A stretch of DNA of 57,568 bases from Ignavibacteria bacterium (lineage in GTDB: Bacteria > Bacteroidota > Ignavibacteria > Tepidaquicellales > OLB5), in the NCBI GenBank assembly GCA_030835085.1, contig JAUQWQ010000190.1, positions 1-57,568 of the forward strand, given 5' to 3'. The translations under genes and the position numbers were made by a program. Below are positions 18,043-26,761 of the stretch, piece by piece (the first letter of the stretch is position 1; the number at the start of each line of letters is the position of its first letter). The notes beneath the pieces were generated by a model. The model was not told the DNA's origin. It saw nothing but the letters and a program-made list of their open reading frames with translations, and did no database searches.

Positions 18043-18074
18043 AAAGGCGTTCAGTTTTCTGAACGCCTTTTTTT
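18043..18074 (+). terminator. Rho-independent terminator after M1 peptidase copy 1
   Basis: A 12-bp perfect stem AAAGGCGTTCAG / CTGAACGCCTTT with a TTTT loop is followed by a run of T. It lies 25 bases after the stop codon. Its GGCGTTCA stem recurs at 20216 and 25387. Confidence 0.92.
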
Positions 18075-18133
18075 GTGCGCAAAAAAGAGTTATTTTAAGT
18101 AAAATCCATCTATAAGAATTGAATAAAGACAAT

Positions 18134-20176
18134 ATGAAATTCAAAGTATACTTTTTTCTGGCAGCCCTGTTCATCCCGCTTACATTGTTCTCGCAAATTG
18201 AAAATAAAAAAGGCAGTGACTTGTGTTCGGAAAGAAAACGCTCAATGACGAACATTTTTTTCGAAGGCGATTCGCCTAATTCACCAAAACACTCTTATGA
18301 TGTGCTGGATTATAAACTAAACCTGGATATAAGAAACTGCTTCATAACACCTTTTCCAAGATCATTTACAGGAAGTGTAATTGTTAAATTCAGGATTGAT
18401 ACAGCACTCAGCTCAATAAATCTGAACGCGATCAATACATCCATAGTGGTAAGCTCAGTAGGTTTAAGCGGAGTATCGTTTACTCACACGGGTAATATTC
18501 TGAACGTAGTTCTAAACCGGGTTTATAACCCCGGGGAAGTTACCGAGGTACTTGTAAACTACTCACACAATAATGTAGTTGATGGCGCAATATATACAGG
18601 TAATGGAGGGTTTTTCACGGATGCACCTCCGGAAGGAGCCCGCAAATGGTTTCCATGCTGGGATAAACCTTCCGATAAAGCTACTGTGGATATAACATTA
18701 AAGGTACCGGCAAATGTAAAGATCGGATCAAACGGGAGACTGAATGATTCAACTGTTACAGGTGATACTTTATATTATCACTGGATAAGCCGTGACCCGG
18801 TAGCTACGTACCTTGTTGTATTGACCGGAAAAGTCAATTATAACCTGAATATTGTTTACTGGCCAAAGCTTTCAAATCCTACAGACAGCATTCCGCTAAG
18901 ATTCTATTTTAATACCGGAGAAAATCCGGCAGCTATGCAAAATGCCGTTGTGAACATGACAACTTATTTTTCACAGAAGTTTGGTGAACACGGATTTGAA
19001 AAGAACGGTTTTGCGACAGCACCTGCACCGGGATTCAACTGGGCGGGAATGGAAAACCAGACTCTAACAACTTTGTGCCCCAATTGCTGGAATGAAAACC
19101 TGGTTTCACATGAGTTTGCCCATCAATGGTTTGGTGACCTGGTAACCTGCGCAACATGGGCAGATGTATGGCTGAATGAAGGTTTTGCAACTTATTGTGA
19201 ATCATTATGGCTGGAAAATACGGGCGGGTACACTGCGTATAAGAATGATATAAACATCACGGCAGCAGGTTACCTGAACAGTAACCCCGGATGGCCGATC
19301 TATAATCCGCAGTGGGCTATAGTAACACCTGATATTAACACACTATATAATACCGCCATTACATATAATAAAGGCGCTTGTGTTCTGCACATGTTAAGAT
19401 ATGTCCTTAATGATACTAATGTTTTCTTTAACTGCCTTCGCGGTTATGCTATGGATACAACTGATTTCAAATACAAAACAGCAACCACGGATGATTTTAC
19501 TGCAAAAATAAGCCAAATTGCAGGACAGGATCTCTCATGGTTTATGGACCAGTGGGTTAAGCAGCCAAATCATCCTGTTTATGCAAATCTATACCAGTTT
19601 GCTGATCTTGGAAACGGCAGCTGGAACGTCGGCTTCCAGGCTAAACAGACACAAACGAACACTCCGTTCCACAGAATGCCGCTGACTATCAGAATTACAT
19701 TTGCATCGGGACCGGATACAACTTTCAGGATAGATAATACTTCCAATAATCAAATATGGATATGGACATTCAACAGGCAGCCAAGTACGTTTGCATTTGA
19801 CCCGAACAACGACATAGTTTTAAAAACCGGCACAACAGCTGCGGGGGTTGTACCCGGTACAATTGGTATATCAGTAAACACTACCGAACTGCCAAAGGTA
19901 TTTGCATTAAAGCAGAACTATCCGAACCCGTTTAACCCGGTTACAAATATTAAATTTGATATTCCGAAGCGCTCAAATGTAACATTGAAAGTATTTGACG
20001 TAACTGGCAGAATAGTGACCGAAATATATAACGGACTAAGTGAACCCGGTGTTTATACAGCCGATTTTGACGCAGTAGATCTTGCATCAGGGATCTATTA
20101 TTATGAAATTGCAGCCACAACAGAATCACGCAATATGTTATTTAGAGATGTAAAGAAGATGGTGCTTTTGAAATAA
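18134..20176 (+). CDS. Secreted M1-family metallo-aminopeptidase with T9SS sorting domain (copy 2)
   Basis: This is a paralogue of the preceding gene with the same domain order. A signal peptide (KFKVYFFLAALFIPLTLFSQ) is followed by the M1 core with AGMENQT, HEFAHQWFGD at about residue 326 and NEGFATY. The T9SS domain opens NYPNPFNPVTNIKFDIPK. I choose the ATG at 18134; the track's TTG at 18119 adds only five residues. By eye, identity with copy 1 is roughly three-quarters, lower in the signal peptide and around residues 250-290. All catalytic residues are kept, so both copies should be active. The gap between the two copies holds a terminator, so each is probably transcribed separately. Confidence 0.92.
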   Translation: MKFKVYFFLAALFIPLTLFSQIENKKGSDLCSERKRSMTNIFFEGDSPNSPKHSYDVLDYKLNLDIRNCFITPFPRSFTGSVIVKFRIDTALSSINLNAINTSIVVSSVGLSGVSFTHTGNILNVVLNRVYNPGEVTEVLVNYSHNNVVDGAIYTGNGGFFTDAPPEGARKWFPCWDKPSDKATVDITLKVPANVKIGSNGRLNDSTVTGDTLYYHWISRDPVATYLVVLTGKVNYNLNIVYWPKLSNPTDSIPLRFYFNTGENPAAMQNAVVNMTTYFSQKFGEHGFEKNGFATAPAPGFNWAGMENQTLTTLCPNCWNENLVSHEFAHQWFGDLVTCATWADVWLNEGFATYCESLWLENTGGYTAYKNDINITAAGYLNSNPGWPIYNPQWAIVTPDINTLYNTAITYNKGACVLHMLRYVLNDTNVFFNCLRGYAMDTTDFKYKTATTDDFTAKISQIAGQDLSWFMDQWVKQPNHPVYANLYQFADLGNGSWNVGFQAKQTQTNTPFHRMPLTIRITFASGPDTTFRIDNTSNNQIWIWTFNRQPSTFAFDPNNDIVLKTGTTAAGVVPGTIGISVNTTELPKVFALKQNYPNPFNPVTNIKFDIPKRSNVTLKVFDVTGRIVTEIYNGLSEPGVYTADFDAVDLASGIYYYEIAATTESRNMLFRDVKKMVLLK

Positions 20177-20215
20177 AACTCTGATTCCCAAATTCTGGTT
20201 TTGGAAACTGGACTG

Positions 20216-20246
20216 AAGGCGTTCATTTAAATGAACGCCTTTTTTT
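20216..20246 (+). terminator. Rho-independent terminator after M1 peptidase copy 2
   Basis: Stem AAGGCGTTCAT / ATGAACGCCTT with loop TTAA, followed by T6. The stem core is the same as in the terminators at 18043 and 25387. Confidence 0.92.
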
Positions 20247-20350
20247 ACAATTTAAATTATTACCCGGAATTTGGCAATTAAATTCCATCTATCATTTAAA
20301 TATTTGATAATTATCATACTTTGATAAGAATTAATTGATTATCTTAATTG

Positions 20351-20414
20351 AGCCGTTTTAAGCAATTTTTAAGAAACTACTGAACTTGCTTTAAGATTTA
20401 GCGGCATATATTTG
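20351..20414 (+). promoter_or_regulatory. Promoter and tandem half-sites before the two-component operon
   Basis: TTG (20386-20388), an 18-base spacer and TATATTTG (20407-20414) form a Bacteroidota-type promoter. Just upstream is a direct repeat with a 10-base period, AGCCGTTTTA then AGCAATTTTTAAG. This is the arrangement usually bound by OmpR-family regulators, so autoregulation by the next gene is plausible. A matching segment lies before the gene at 22790. Confidence 0.55.
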
Positions 20415-20436
20415 TATCAATCTATTCAATTACTCG

Positions 20437-21207
20437 ATGATCGATACAGAAAAAATGCCGCATATCCCGTTCACAAATGATGTATTACCAATAGTTGAAT
20501 CAAATTTAAACGCAGAAAAAGAACTTGATGAAGGTATGCGGATTCTGATAGTAGAAGACGAAAAAGGAATATCAAATTTTCTGAAAGACGGACTAGAAGA
20601 GGAAGGTTTCGCCGTTGATTTCGCCGGTGATGGAAAAAAAGGGCTTGAGCTGGCTTCATCCAATGATTATGACCTGCTGATATTTGACTGGATGCTTCCC
20701 GGGCTGAGCGGAATTGAACTTTGCAGGGAATTCAGAAAGCTGAATCAAACTTCTCCTGTTATTTTTCTTACAGCCCGCGATACCGTACAGGATGTTGTCT
20801 TTGGTCTGGAAGCCGGGGCTAATGATTACATAAAAAAACCATTTGAATTTGATGAATTGCTTGCCCGCATAAGGGTACAGCTAAAGACAAGGTCCGGCGA
20901 ACAGACAGTCCTAAAACTTGGTGATATTGAAATGAACCTTGATACTCACCGTGTATTCAGAAATTCAAAGGAAATTGAATTAACACCAAAGGAGTTTTCA
21001 CTGCTTGAATATCTTATAAGGAACAAAGAAAAAGTATGTACCCGTACGAATATTATTGAACATGTCTGGGATATACATTTTGATTCAGATACTTCCATTA
21101 TAGATGTATATATTAATTTCCTTAGGAAGAAACTTAATCCAAGCGGTAAAGAAAAGGAACTTATCCACACAATAAGAGGAGTAGGTTACATCACACGGGA
21201 TAAATAA
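20437..21207 (+). CDS. OmpR/PhoB-family response regulator
   Basis: This is a DNA-binding response regulator. The receiver domain starts RILIVEDEKG. The phospho-acceptor Asp is in LIFDWMLPG (about residue 84 in this numbering), the Thr in FLTARD and the Lys in YIKKPFEFDEL. A winged-helix output domain follows (ELTPKEFSLLEYLI, SIIDVYINFLRKKL, IRGVGYI). The first 33 residues precede the normal receiver start, so the ATG at 20536 is an alternative. Neither start has a convincing ribosome-binding site. The kinase gene follows after 12 bases. The stimulus cannot be read from the sequence; overall layout resembles CusR/CopR types. Confidence 0.93.
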   Translation: MIDTEKMPHIPFTNDVLPIVESNLNAEKELDEGMRILIVEDEKGISNFLKDGLEEEGFAVDFAGDGKKGLELASSNDYDLLIFDWMLPGLSGIELCREFRKLNQTSPVIFLTARDTVQDVVFGLEAGANDYIKKPFEFDELLARIRVQLKTRSGEQTVLKLGDIEMNLDTHRVFRNSKEIELTPKEFSLLEYLIRNKEKVCTRTNIIEHVWDIHFDSDTSIIDVYINFLRKKLNPSGKEKELIHTIRGVGYITRDK

Positions 21208-21219
21208 ACTGAAGTACAG

Positions 21220-22623
21220 TTGAATATAAGTCTGAGAAATAGAATAGCAGTGTTCTATCTGAGCGCAACATCGGTAATCACTTTGCTGCTGTTTGTTGTT
21301 ATATACCAGGTTGTTTACAATACTTCATTTAAAAATCTTGATGAACGCTTAGATTTTGAAGCCCTTGATATACTTGATGACATTGATATGAATCTTGATA
21401 CTGTTTACTTTATTGATAGATCTGAATGGTCAGAAAAGGAGCATTCAGATGTTGAAGTATACCCGATATTCGCGGAAGTTACAGACATAGATAAAAAATC
21501 ACTGATAAGAACCCCTAACCTGAAGAACAATTCTTTAAGTATAACCCCGGGCATTACTGAAAATTTCAATTCACGGCTTTCAGAAAAACAGATCAGGCAG
21601 CTTCAGCGTCCAATTCTAAACAAAAAAGGAAAACTTATTGGATATATCATAATCGCAATTCCGGTGGAAGGCGCAATAAATGTTATAACCAGCTTAAAGA
21701 ATGTTTTATTGATCAGTTATCCTGTTTTGTTATTGATACTGTTCTTTATTACCCGGTACATTGCCGGGAAAAGCATTACACCGCTTATAAAAATAAATGA
21801 AGAAGCTCAAAAGATCACAAAAGAAAGTCTCGGGACAAGGATTGAACTTCCCGGGAATAAAGATGAAATACACGAATTAGCAGCAACTATAAACGGTTTA
21901 ATGAACAGGCTTGAAGATGCCGTATTACGTGAAAAACAATTTACAGCGGATGCATCTCACGAACTCCGTACTCCCCTATCAGTCATAAAAGGAACACTTG
22001 AAGTACTGATAAGAAAACCCAGGGAAGTCTCACAATATCAGAACAAGATCCAATATTGCATAAAAGAAGTTGACCGTATAGGGACTCTCATAGATCAGCT
22101 TCTGATGTTAGCAAGATTTGAAAGTGAGGAAGTACATTCAAATGAAATTGAAATTGAGCTGAACCAAAGCGTTCAATATTGTATTTACAGGCTTAATGAG
22201 TACGCCGCCGATAGAGGTATCGTAATAAATTTTAACGAAAAGAATAAATATTTTGTTTGCGCCGATCCATCTTTACTCGACATTATTCTTGAAAATCTTT
22301 TATCGAATGCCATAAAATATTCGAATGAAAGCAAACAAATTGATGTTTATTTAAACGGATCAGAAAGTGAAGTAACATGTTCAATAGAGGATTACGGTAT
22401 TGGAATGAACCGGGAACAGATAAAGAGAGTATTTGACAGGTTTTACAGAAGCGAAGAAGCCAGAAGCACTGAAGCCGGCGGTCATGGAATTGGCATGGCT
22501 ATTGTTAAAAGACTTGCTGAACTGCAAAATATCAAAGTAAGTTATTCCAGCCAGATCCTTAAAGGTACGATAGTTTCACTTACCTTTTACAAGAAAAACA
22601 CCGATAAACCATTACATTTATAA
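21220..22623 (+). CDS. Membrane sensor histidine kinase
   Basis: This is the partner kinase of the upstream regulator. The 467 residues contain a first membrane helix (VITLLLFVVIYQVVY) and a periplasmic domain of roughly 125 residues. A second helix follows (VLLISYPVLLLILFFITRYI), then a HAMP linker. The HisKA domain has the phospho-accepting His in ASHELRTPL (about residue 247). The ATPase domain has ENLLSNAIKYSN, DYGIGM and GGHGIGMAIVKRL. The start is a TTG; no ATG or GTG lies nearby in frame. The periplasmic domain is not recognisable as a known sensor type. Confidence 0.93.
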   Translation: MNISLRNRIAVFYLSATSVITLLLFVVIYQVVYNTSFKNLDERLDFEALDILDDIDMNLDTVYFIDRSEWSEKEHSDVEVYPIFAEVTDIDKKSLIRTPNLKNNSLSITPGITENFNSRLSEKQIRQLQRPILNKKGKLIGYIIIAIPVEGAINVITSLKNVLLISYPVLLLILFFITRYIAGKSITPLIKINEEAQKITKESLGTRIELPGNKDEIHELAATINGLMNRLEDAVLREKQFTADASHELRTPLSVIKGTLEVLIRKPREVSQYQNKIQYCIKEVDRIGTLIDQLLMLARFESEEVHSNEIEIELNQSVQYCIYRLNEYAADRGIVINFNEKNKYFVCADPSLLDIILENLLSNAIKYSNESKQIDVYLNGSESEVTCSIEDYGIGMNREQIKRVFDRFYRSEEARSTEAGGHGIGMAIVKRLAELQNIKVSYSSQILKGTIVSLTFYKKNTDKPLHL

Positions 22624-22637
22624 TAGTTTAATTTTTT

Positions 22638-22691
22638 AGCGTTTTTTAAGAATTCATTAATACTGCATTTAGGATAGCGGGGCTAATTTTG
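22638..22691 (+). promoter_or_regulatory. Promoter region resembling that of the two-component operon
   Basis: This segment runs AGCGTTTTTTAAGAA, CTGC, an 18-base spacer and TAATTTTG. It aligns with the region at 20361-20414 (AGCAATTTTTAAGAA, TTGC, 18-base spacer, TATATTTG), and both spacers share TTTA.GAT and AGCGG. Initiation would leave a leader of about 90 bases before the gene at 22790. It may be co-regulated by the response regulator; this is inference. Confidence 0.45.
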
Positions 22692-22789
22692 TATGTATAA
22701 AAATATCTTAATAGCCCTGGTGGTTTGCCAAGCGCAGCAGGAATCAGAAATAATAAATAAAATATTTAAAAATATAATCAAATCAAACA

Positions 22790-24136
22790 ATGAAAAAAAC
22801 TAACATTTCTTCCAATTCAATTAAAATTATCAATCATGCCATTGGTATATTGATGTTTATATTTGTTTTTGCAGCTCAATCCTATTCACAGGGCTGGTCT
22901 CCATTAGGAGGCGGAACTAATTGGGAATATTCATTGGTGGTTTATAATAATGAGCTTTATGCCGGTGAGCAAAGCGGAAGCGGCGGACATGGGCTGAAAA
23001 AATTCGACGGAACTTCGTGGAGTGATTTTGGAGGTATCAATGGAACTGTAAATGCGCTGGTTGTTTATAATGGAAAATTGATAGTCGGAGGGTCATTTAC
23101 TTTGGCAGGTGGTCTGGAAATGAAGAATATTGCTCAATGGGATGGCGTTGAGTGGGCTGATGTCAGCGGCGGACCCAACAGTATAGTTTCAGCTTTGACA
23201 GTTTATAACGGTGACCTGATAGTGGGCGGTTACTTCACCGCAGTAGAAAACATGAGCGCAAATCATATTGCAAAGTGGAACAGCAATGGCGGCTGGGTTG
23301 CCTTAGGGAGCGGAACGAATTCACAAGTGATGGCTTTAACAACATACAATAATAAATTAATTGCCGGGGGATTCTTCTCAACTGCCGGTGGTGTTTCAAC
23401 AAGCCACATAGCACAATGGGATGGTTCAGGCTGGTCATCAATTGGACCCGGCATTCCCGGTATTGTATATTCAGTAGCCTCTGGCAATGGCAAATTATAT
23501 GCGGGTAGTTTATCTTCAACATACAATTGTATTGCAGGCTGGGATGGAACATCGTGGTCAAATCTTGGCAGCGGGGTCGGCGGCGGAACATACCCGTATG
23601 TATTTGCTATATTAGTTCAGGGAACCGATGTATATGCAGGCGGATTATACACAACAGCCGGCGGACAGACTGTAAACGGTATTGCAAAATGGAATGGTAC
23701 AACATGGTCAGGTCTGGGAAGCGGCTTTGGGTACGGCAATGCATGCGGTGCTTTTGCAATGTGCATTTACAATGGTAATCTTGTATGCGGAGGTATATTC
23801 AGCTCACCCTACAGTAACGTAGCACAATGGGATGGATTGTTGACGGGAATAAATAATAACAGCGAAATGCCCGAAAAGTTTGAGCTTTCACAAAACTACC
23901 CCAACCCTTTTAATCCTTCAACAAAGATAAACTTCGGCATTCCAAAATCAGAAATAGTGAACATAACAGTATATGATGTAACAGGACGTGTTGCAGCAGT
24001 GCTTGTTGATAGGCGGATGGATGCAGGTAAACATGAAATTACATTTGATGCTGCCGGCCTTTCAAGCGGAGTATATTTTTATACTATAAAGACCAGTGGT
24101 TTCACATCCACGAAGAAGATGATATTATCAAAATGA
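22790..24136 (+). CDS. Secreted repeat (propeller-like) protein with T9SS sorting domain
   Basis: The 448-residue protein has a signal peptide ending AQSYSQ. About seven repeats of 40-50 residues follow, each with the pattern IAQWDG..W..LG.G....V.AL..YN..L..GG.F. They resemble Kelch/delta-60-like propeller blades. The C-terminal T9SS domain opens NYPNPFNPSTKINFGIPK and ends TKKMILSK. No enzyme motif is visible, so a surface-adhesive or structural role is likely but not shown. The stop overlaps the next start as ATGA. It is preceded by a promoter region like that of the two-component operon. Confidence 0.85.
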   Translation: MKKTNISSNSIKIINHAIGILMFIFVFAAQSYSQGWSPLGGGTNWEYSLVVYNNELYAGEQSGSGGHGLKKFDGTSWSDFGGINGTVNALVVYNGKLIVGGSFTLAGGLEMKNIAQWDGVEWADVSGGPNSIVSALTVYNGDLIVGGYFTAVENMSANHIAKWNSNGGWVALGSGTNSQVMALTTYNNKLIAGGFFSTAGGVSTSHIAQWDGSGWSSIGPGIPGIVYSVASGNGKLYAGSLSSTYNCIAGWDGTSWSNLGSGVGGGTYPYVFAILVQGTDVYAGGLYTTAGGQTVNGIAKWNGTTWSGLGSGFGYGNACGAFAMCIYNGNLVCGGIFSSPYSNVAQWDGLLTGINNNSEMPEKFELSQNYPNPFNPSTKINFGIPKSEIVNITVYDVTGRVAAVLVDRRMDAGKHEITFDAAGLSSGVYFYTIKTSGFTSTKKMILSK

Positions 24137-25347
24137 GAATACAATTGAGATCCGTAATACTAATAACAATTTCAATAGTTCTCTTTGCACGGTCAGCAGC
24201 TGCACAATGGGAAAATATTTCAGCAGGTATAGGCAACAGACCGGTTTATTCATTGTACAATAACAGCAATTACATTTATGCGGGCTCTTCAAATCACGGA
24301 ATATACCTCTCTTCAGATAACGGTACAAACTGGAGCCCGGCAGGAGTCAATTATTTCAATATTACTTATGCTATGACAGAATTCGGCGGATATCTCTATG
24401 CGGCATGTGAGCTTGGTGTTTGGAGAACATCAAATAACGGGGCATACTGGAGTTATACCTCATTAAATAATACCACAATGTATTCATTGGCTTCAAACCA
24501 GTCGCGCGTTTTTGTAGGCTCACATAATTCCGGATTATTTTATTCCGCAGGAGGAACGGGATGGTTTATAAGTCAATTAAACACACAAAGTGTAAAGGCA
24601 TTGGCAGTAAACGGGAATTTTCTACTTGCAGGCTGCGGTAATTCTGCGGGTGTATTCATATCAACAAATAATGGGAATAACTGGTTTTCAAGTTCGCTAA
24701 ATTACAAATCGGTATACTCTTTAACTTTAAATGGAAACACAGCCTTTGCCGGAACCGGTAGCGGAGTTTATTACTCAATTGATAGCGGATATACTTGGAC
24801 ACAAACATCATTGAATAATGAACTGGTATATTCGTTGGCGGTAAACGGCAGCAATGTATTTGCAGGAACTGAACTGCATGGTGTTTACGTATCTGAAGAT
24901 AATGGGCTAAGCTGGACTCAAAGGAATGAAGGGCTTGGTAACACAACAATACATTCACTTCGTATAGCCAATAACTATTTATTTGCAGGGGCTTCAGCAA
25001 ATGGAGTATACAGGAGACAGATTGGCAACCTTGTAGGATTGAATCCTGTATCCACTGAAACCGCTAAGGATTTTTCTCTTTCCCAAAATTATCCAAATCC
25101 ATTTAATCCGGTTACAAACATAACTTACGAAATTCCTAAACGCTCAAATGTAGTTTTAAGGGTTTTTGATGTCACTGGAAAACAGGTTTCTGAAATTCTT
25201 AAAGGTTTAAACGACCCGGGAAAATACACTGTTGCTTTTGACGCTGCAAAACTTGCTTCCGGTGTTTATTTCTATGAGCTATCAGCCGCTTCTGCTGATA
25301 ATGGAAATATATTTAAAGATGTTAAAAAAATGGTAGTGATTAAATGA
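24133..25347 (+). CDS. Secreted BNR-like repeat protein with T9SS sorting domain
   Basis: The 404-residue protein has a signal peptide ending RSAAAQ. Repeats of about 40 residues follow, with the motif STNNGNNWFSSSL or SSDNGTNWSPAGV. These are Asp-box/BNR-like turns typical of beta-propellers (Ycf48 or sortilin-like). The T9SS domain opens NYPNPFNPVTNITYEIPK. The start overlaps the previous stop by four bases, so the two cargo proteins are probably made together. A shared-stem terminator follows. The function is unknown. Confidence 0.85.
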   Translation: MRIQLRSVILITISIVLFARSAAAQWENISAGIGNRPVYSLYNNSNYIYAGSSNHGIYLSSDNGTNWSPAGVNYFNITYAMTEFGGYLYAACELGVWRTSNNGAYWSYTSLNNTTMYSLASNQSRVFVGSHNSGLFYSAGGTGWFISQLNTQSVKALAVNGNFLLAGCGNSAGVFISTNNGNNWFSSSLNYKSVYSLTLNGNTAFAGTGSGVYYSIDSGYTWTQTSLNNELVYSLAVNGSNVFAGTELHGVYVSEDNGLSWTQRNEGLGNTTIHSLRIANNYLFAGASANGVYRRQIGNLVGLNPVSTETAKDFSLSQNYPNPFNPVTNITYEIPKRSNVVLRVFDVTGKQVSEILKGLNDPGKYTVAFDAAKLASGVYFYELSAASADNGNIFKDVKKMVVIK

Positions 25348-25386
25348 ACTTCTCTTCCTAAAATCCCGGTTAATACATTTATTCAT

Positions 25387-25417
25387 AAGGCGTTCATTCA
25401 TATGAACGCCTTTTTTT
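25387..25417 (+). terminator. Rho-independent terminator after BNR-like repeat protein
   Basis: Stem AAGGCGTTCAT / ATGAACGCCTT with loop TCAT, followed by T7. It is the third hairpin with this stem in 7.4 kb. Confidence 0.92.
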
Positions 25418-25481
25418 ATGGATTAATGATGACATATTTTTATTATTTTACTGAATAAGTTAATATAAATAAATAAGCTGA

Positions 25482-26609
25482 ATGAAAATTCTATACTTAA
25501 TCCTGATATTTTTATTAATATCCGTACCGGATATTTTTTCAATTCAAATGAAAGCCATCTCTTTTGAAAAAGATTCAACAGATATTTCAACAACTGGTTA
25601 TGATGGTCCTTATATAATTTATAGAAATGGATCAGCCATAATAAAACAGGTTGTTAAGGGCAGCAATGATTTTGTGAGTAAATCTGATTCAATTTCAGGT
25701 TTCATTAACGGAAAATTAATTACCTGCAATATCAATGACTCACTTTTTTTTATAACATACATAAAGGACACGTTAATTAATGAAAATTCTGTTTACGAAA
25801 TGCCGGAAAAACTGATAGCAGTATCAGATATAGAAGGCAATTTTGGGGCATTAAGGGATTTTTTGATTAACAATAAAGTAATAAACCCTGATAACCAATG
25901 GATATTTGGAGAGGGACACCTTGTTCTGGTTGGAGATTTTTTTGACCGTGGCTTAAATGTTACTGAGTGCCTTTGGTTCGTTTATCATTTAGAGCAGGAA
26001 GCATTAAAGAACGGGGGTTATGTTCATTTTATACTCGGAAATCATGAAATCATGAACATGAATGATGACCTGAGATATGTCAGAAATAAATATTTTGATA
26101 ATTGTAAACTGATTAATGAAGATTATAAGGATATGTATAAACAAAACACAGAACTTGGCAGATGGCTTGAGACAAAAAATCTAGTGGAAAAGATAGGTTC
26201 TTATTTGTTTCTGCATGGCGGGATATCGGAAGAGTTGAATATGTTAAATCCCGCTATTGAAGATATAAATACCAAATCCAGGAATTATTATTTCAACAGC
26301 AAAGCTGCTCGGCAAAGCGGTGATACTCTTGTAAGTACTGTTTTCAGATCAAAGTCTTCACCATTCTGGTACAGGGGTTATGTACAGGAAACCATCAGGG
26401 AAGATTCACTGAATCTGACACTGAAATTATTCGATATAGATAAAATTGTTGTTGGACACACAATTGTAGATGATGTGAGATATTTCTATAATGGAAAAGT
26501 AATAGCGATTGATACTGATCATGCTGAAGGCGATACTGAGGGGGTATTTATTGAAGAAGGAATAGCATTTAGGGTGGATAGATATGGAAACAGGAATTTA
26601 TTGAAATAA
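25482..26609 (+). CDS. Exported calcineurin-like metallophosphoesterase
   Basis: The 375-residue protein has an N-terminal signal sequence (MKILYLILIFLLISVPDIFS). The dinuclear-metal motifs are SDIEGN (about 115-120), GDFFDRG (151-157), GNHE (186-189), HGG and VVGHT. The first motif reads DIEGN rather than the common DxHGN, as in Shewanella-like phosphatases. The fold and motifs suggest a Ser/Thr- or Tyr-phosphatase-like activity outside the cytoplasm. About 90 residues precede the catalytic domain and are not recognisable. There is no T9SS domain. Confidence 0.88.
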   Translation: MKILYLILIFLLISVPDIFSIQMKAISFEKDSTDISTTGYDGPYIIYRNGSAIIKQVVKGSNDFVSKSDSISGFINGKLITCNINDSLFFITYIKDTLINENSVYEMPEKLIAVSDIEGNFGALRDFLINNKVINPDNQWIFGEGHLVLVGDFFDRGLNVTECLWFVYHLEQEALKNGGYVHFILGNHEIMNMNDDLRYVRNKYFDNCKLINEDYKDMYKQNTELGRWLETKNLVEKIGSYLFLHGGISEELNMLNPAIEDINTKSRNYYFNSKAARQSGDTLVSTVFRSKSSPFWYRGYVQETIREDSLNLTLKLFDIDKIVVGHTIVDDVRYFYNGKVIAIDTDHAEGDTEGVFIEEGIAFRVDRYGNRNLLK

Positions 26610-26610
26610 G

Positions 26611-26639
26611 AAAAGGAGAGTATACAACTCTCCTTTTTT
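26611..26639. terminator. Bidirectional terminator between metallophosphoesterase and tRNA-Leu
   Basis: The hairpin AAAAGGAGAGT / ACTCTCCTTTT is followed by T-runs on both strands. It lies directly after the phosphoesterase stop and 2 bases beyond the tRNA 3' end, so it can serve both convergent units. Confidence 0.85.
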
Positions 26640-26641
26640 CG

Positions 26642-26723
26642 TGCGGGAGGGGGGACTTGAACCCCCATGCCTTGTGAGCGCCACCCCCTCAAGATGGTGC
26701 GTCTGCCATTTCGCCACTCCCGC
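26642..26723 (-). tRNA. tRNA-Leu, anticodon GAG
   Basis: The minus strand folds as a class II tRNA. The acceptor stem is GCGGGAG / CTCCCGC, and the D-arm contains GGCGAAATGGCAGACGC. The anticodon stem CCATC / GGTGG has loop TTGAGGG, giving anticodon GAG (reads CUC/CUU). A variable arm follows, then a T-arm GGGGG TTCAAGT CCCCC. The discriminator base is A, as expected for leucine. CCA is not encoded. Confidence 0.95.
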
Positions 26724-26761
26724 AATGTATAAAACTAAAATCTTCAATCTAAATGTGCGCT

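Noticed and set aside
22720-22750. Riboswitch-like hairpin in the leader of the gene at 22790
   Set aside because: CCTG...CAGG with TGG/CCA inside is too weak a stem to claim, and no known aptamer pattern is visible.
26519-26725. 68-residue minus-strand ORF
   Set aside because: It spans tRNA-Leu and a terminator and overlaps the phosphoesterase in antisense; a translated tRNA.
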